Shown piece after piece: positions 5,064 through 5,382 of a stretch of DNA of 5,382 bases (position 1 is the first letter of the stretch; every line of letters starts with the position of its first letter). The notes under the pieces are model-generated. The model was given only the letters and a program-made list of their open reading frames with translations. It was not told the DNA's origin and did not search any database. The position numbers were made by a program, and so were the translations under genes. The stretch comes from CAYFPX01 sp964501915 (GTDB lineage Bacteria > Myxococcota_A > UBA796 > CAJQPC01), in assembly GCA_964501915.1 (NCBI GenBank), contig CAZCVP010000323.1, forward strand, positions 1 to 5,382, given 5' to 3'.

Positions 5064-5382
5064 CTACGCCGCACGCCCTTCTCCCCCTGGAGGCCCCCTG
5101 GCTGAACTCTGGAGGCCGGCGAGCATGGAGAAGGTGGCGGGCCCAGGCAGCACGACGGCCCTGACGGTCATCCGGGCCTCGCGGTGAGGGCACTTGAAGG
5201 CCTCGGCTGCGAGGACACGTGCCAGCAGGTCGGCCCAGTGGAGACAGTCCAGACCGGGGAGGTGTGTGCCTGGTGCTCCCGGACGCAGGACTCCGCTGCA
5301 GTTCCTCTTCGGCGGCCTTGGAACGACGCAGCTTCTGGTGAGCCGGGCTGTTTCTCGGCACCGGCGGGCAGAGCCTGGGGTT
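5064..5382 (-). pseudogene. Decayed C-terminal part of a putative IS91/Y2-type transposase (5' part outside window)
   Basis: A frame open from the right edge to TAG at 5066-5064 codes for 106 residues. The recognisable part starts at 5237: WADLLARVLAAEAFKCPHRE, then ARMTVRAVVLPGPAT. This resembles the C-terminal zinc-binding segment of Y2/IS91-family transposases common in Deltaproteobacteria and Myxococcota, whose pattern is roughly WAxLLxRVFxxDxxxCPxCxxRM. The second Cys of CPxC is Arg here (CGC; TGC would give Cys), so metal binding is probably lost. Upstream of the Trp the frame is Arg/Pro/Cys-rich and unconvincing (RCRETARLTRSCVVPRPPKR), while another frame reads HQKLRRSKAAEEEL, which hints at a frameshift. 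Transposase identity comes from motif memory, without a database search. A mobile-element scar beside the operon promoter is the likely meaning. Confidence 0.45.

Overview
The window is very GC-rich and appears to come from a member of the Myxococcota or a close relative. That assignment rests on protein style: Asp/Thr/Ser/Gly linkers, MopE-type metal-binding motifs (DCDD...DGVDQDC), RCC1-like repeats, a parallel beta-helix protein, and a MYXO-CTERM-like sorting tail. Almost all convincing coding sequence is on the minus strand and encodes proteins that look exported. No housekeeping gene is visible.

Layout, read along the minus strand from the right edge. (i) 5382-5064: the decayed 3' end of what looks like an IS91/Y2-type transposase, running in from outside the window. 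(ii) About 5063-4751: non-coding, with an imperfect hairpin and a plausible promoter (TTGACG-18-TACCAT). (iii) 4750-3174: one exported, Cys-rich, probably beta-propeller protein gene. In this sequence it is interrupted twice, by a run of 12 G near its 5' end that shifts the frame after codon 16, and by an in-frame TAA at 3998-3996. (iv) 3174-1708: a beta-helix / metal-binding / MYXO-CTERM protein that starts on the last base of the previous gene's stop codon (TGATG). (v) 1707-1494: no convincing gene, one hairpin. (vi) 1233-1493: a plus-strand coding fragment with no start codon, fused head to head with (vii), the last 28 codons of a minus-strand gene (1230-1144). (viii) 1101-652: a 149-residue Cys-containing protein of unknown family. 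(ix) 661-1: the first 220 residues of a probable lipoprotein with metal-binding motifs and RCC1-like repeats, cut by the left edge.

The locus therefore has two blocks of surface or secreted protein genes, (iii)-(iv) and (vii)-(ix), each with overlapping or closely spaced genes suggesting co-transcription. They are separated by a recombination scar, or an assembly join, near 1230. The most interesting points are the homopolymer that could act as an on/off switch for the propeller gene, the nonsense codon in that gene, and the head-to-head fusion of two 5'-truncated genes. I see no CRISPR array, tRNA, rRNA or recognisable defence system.
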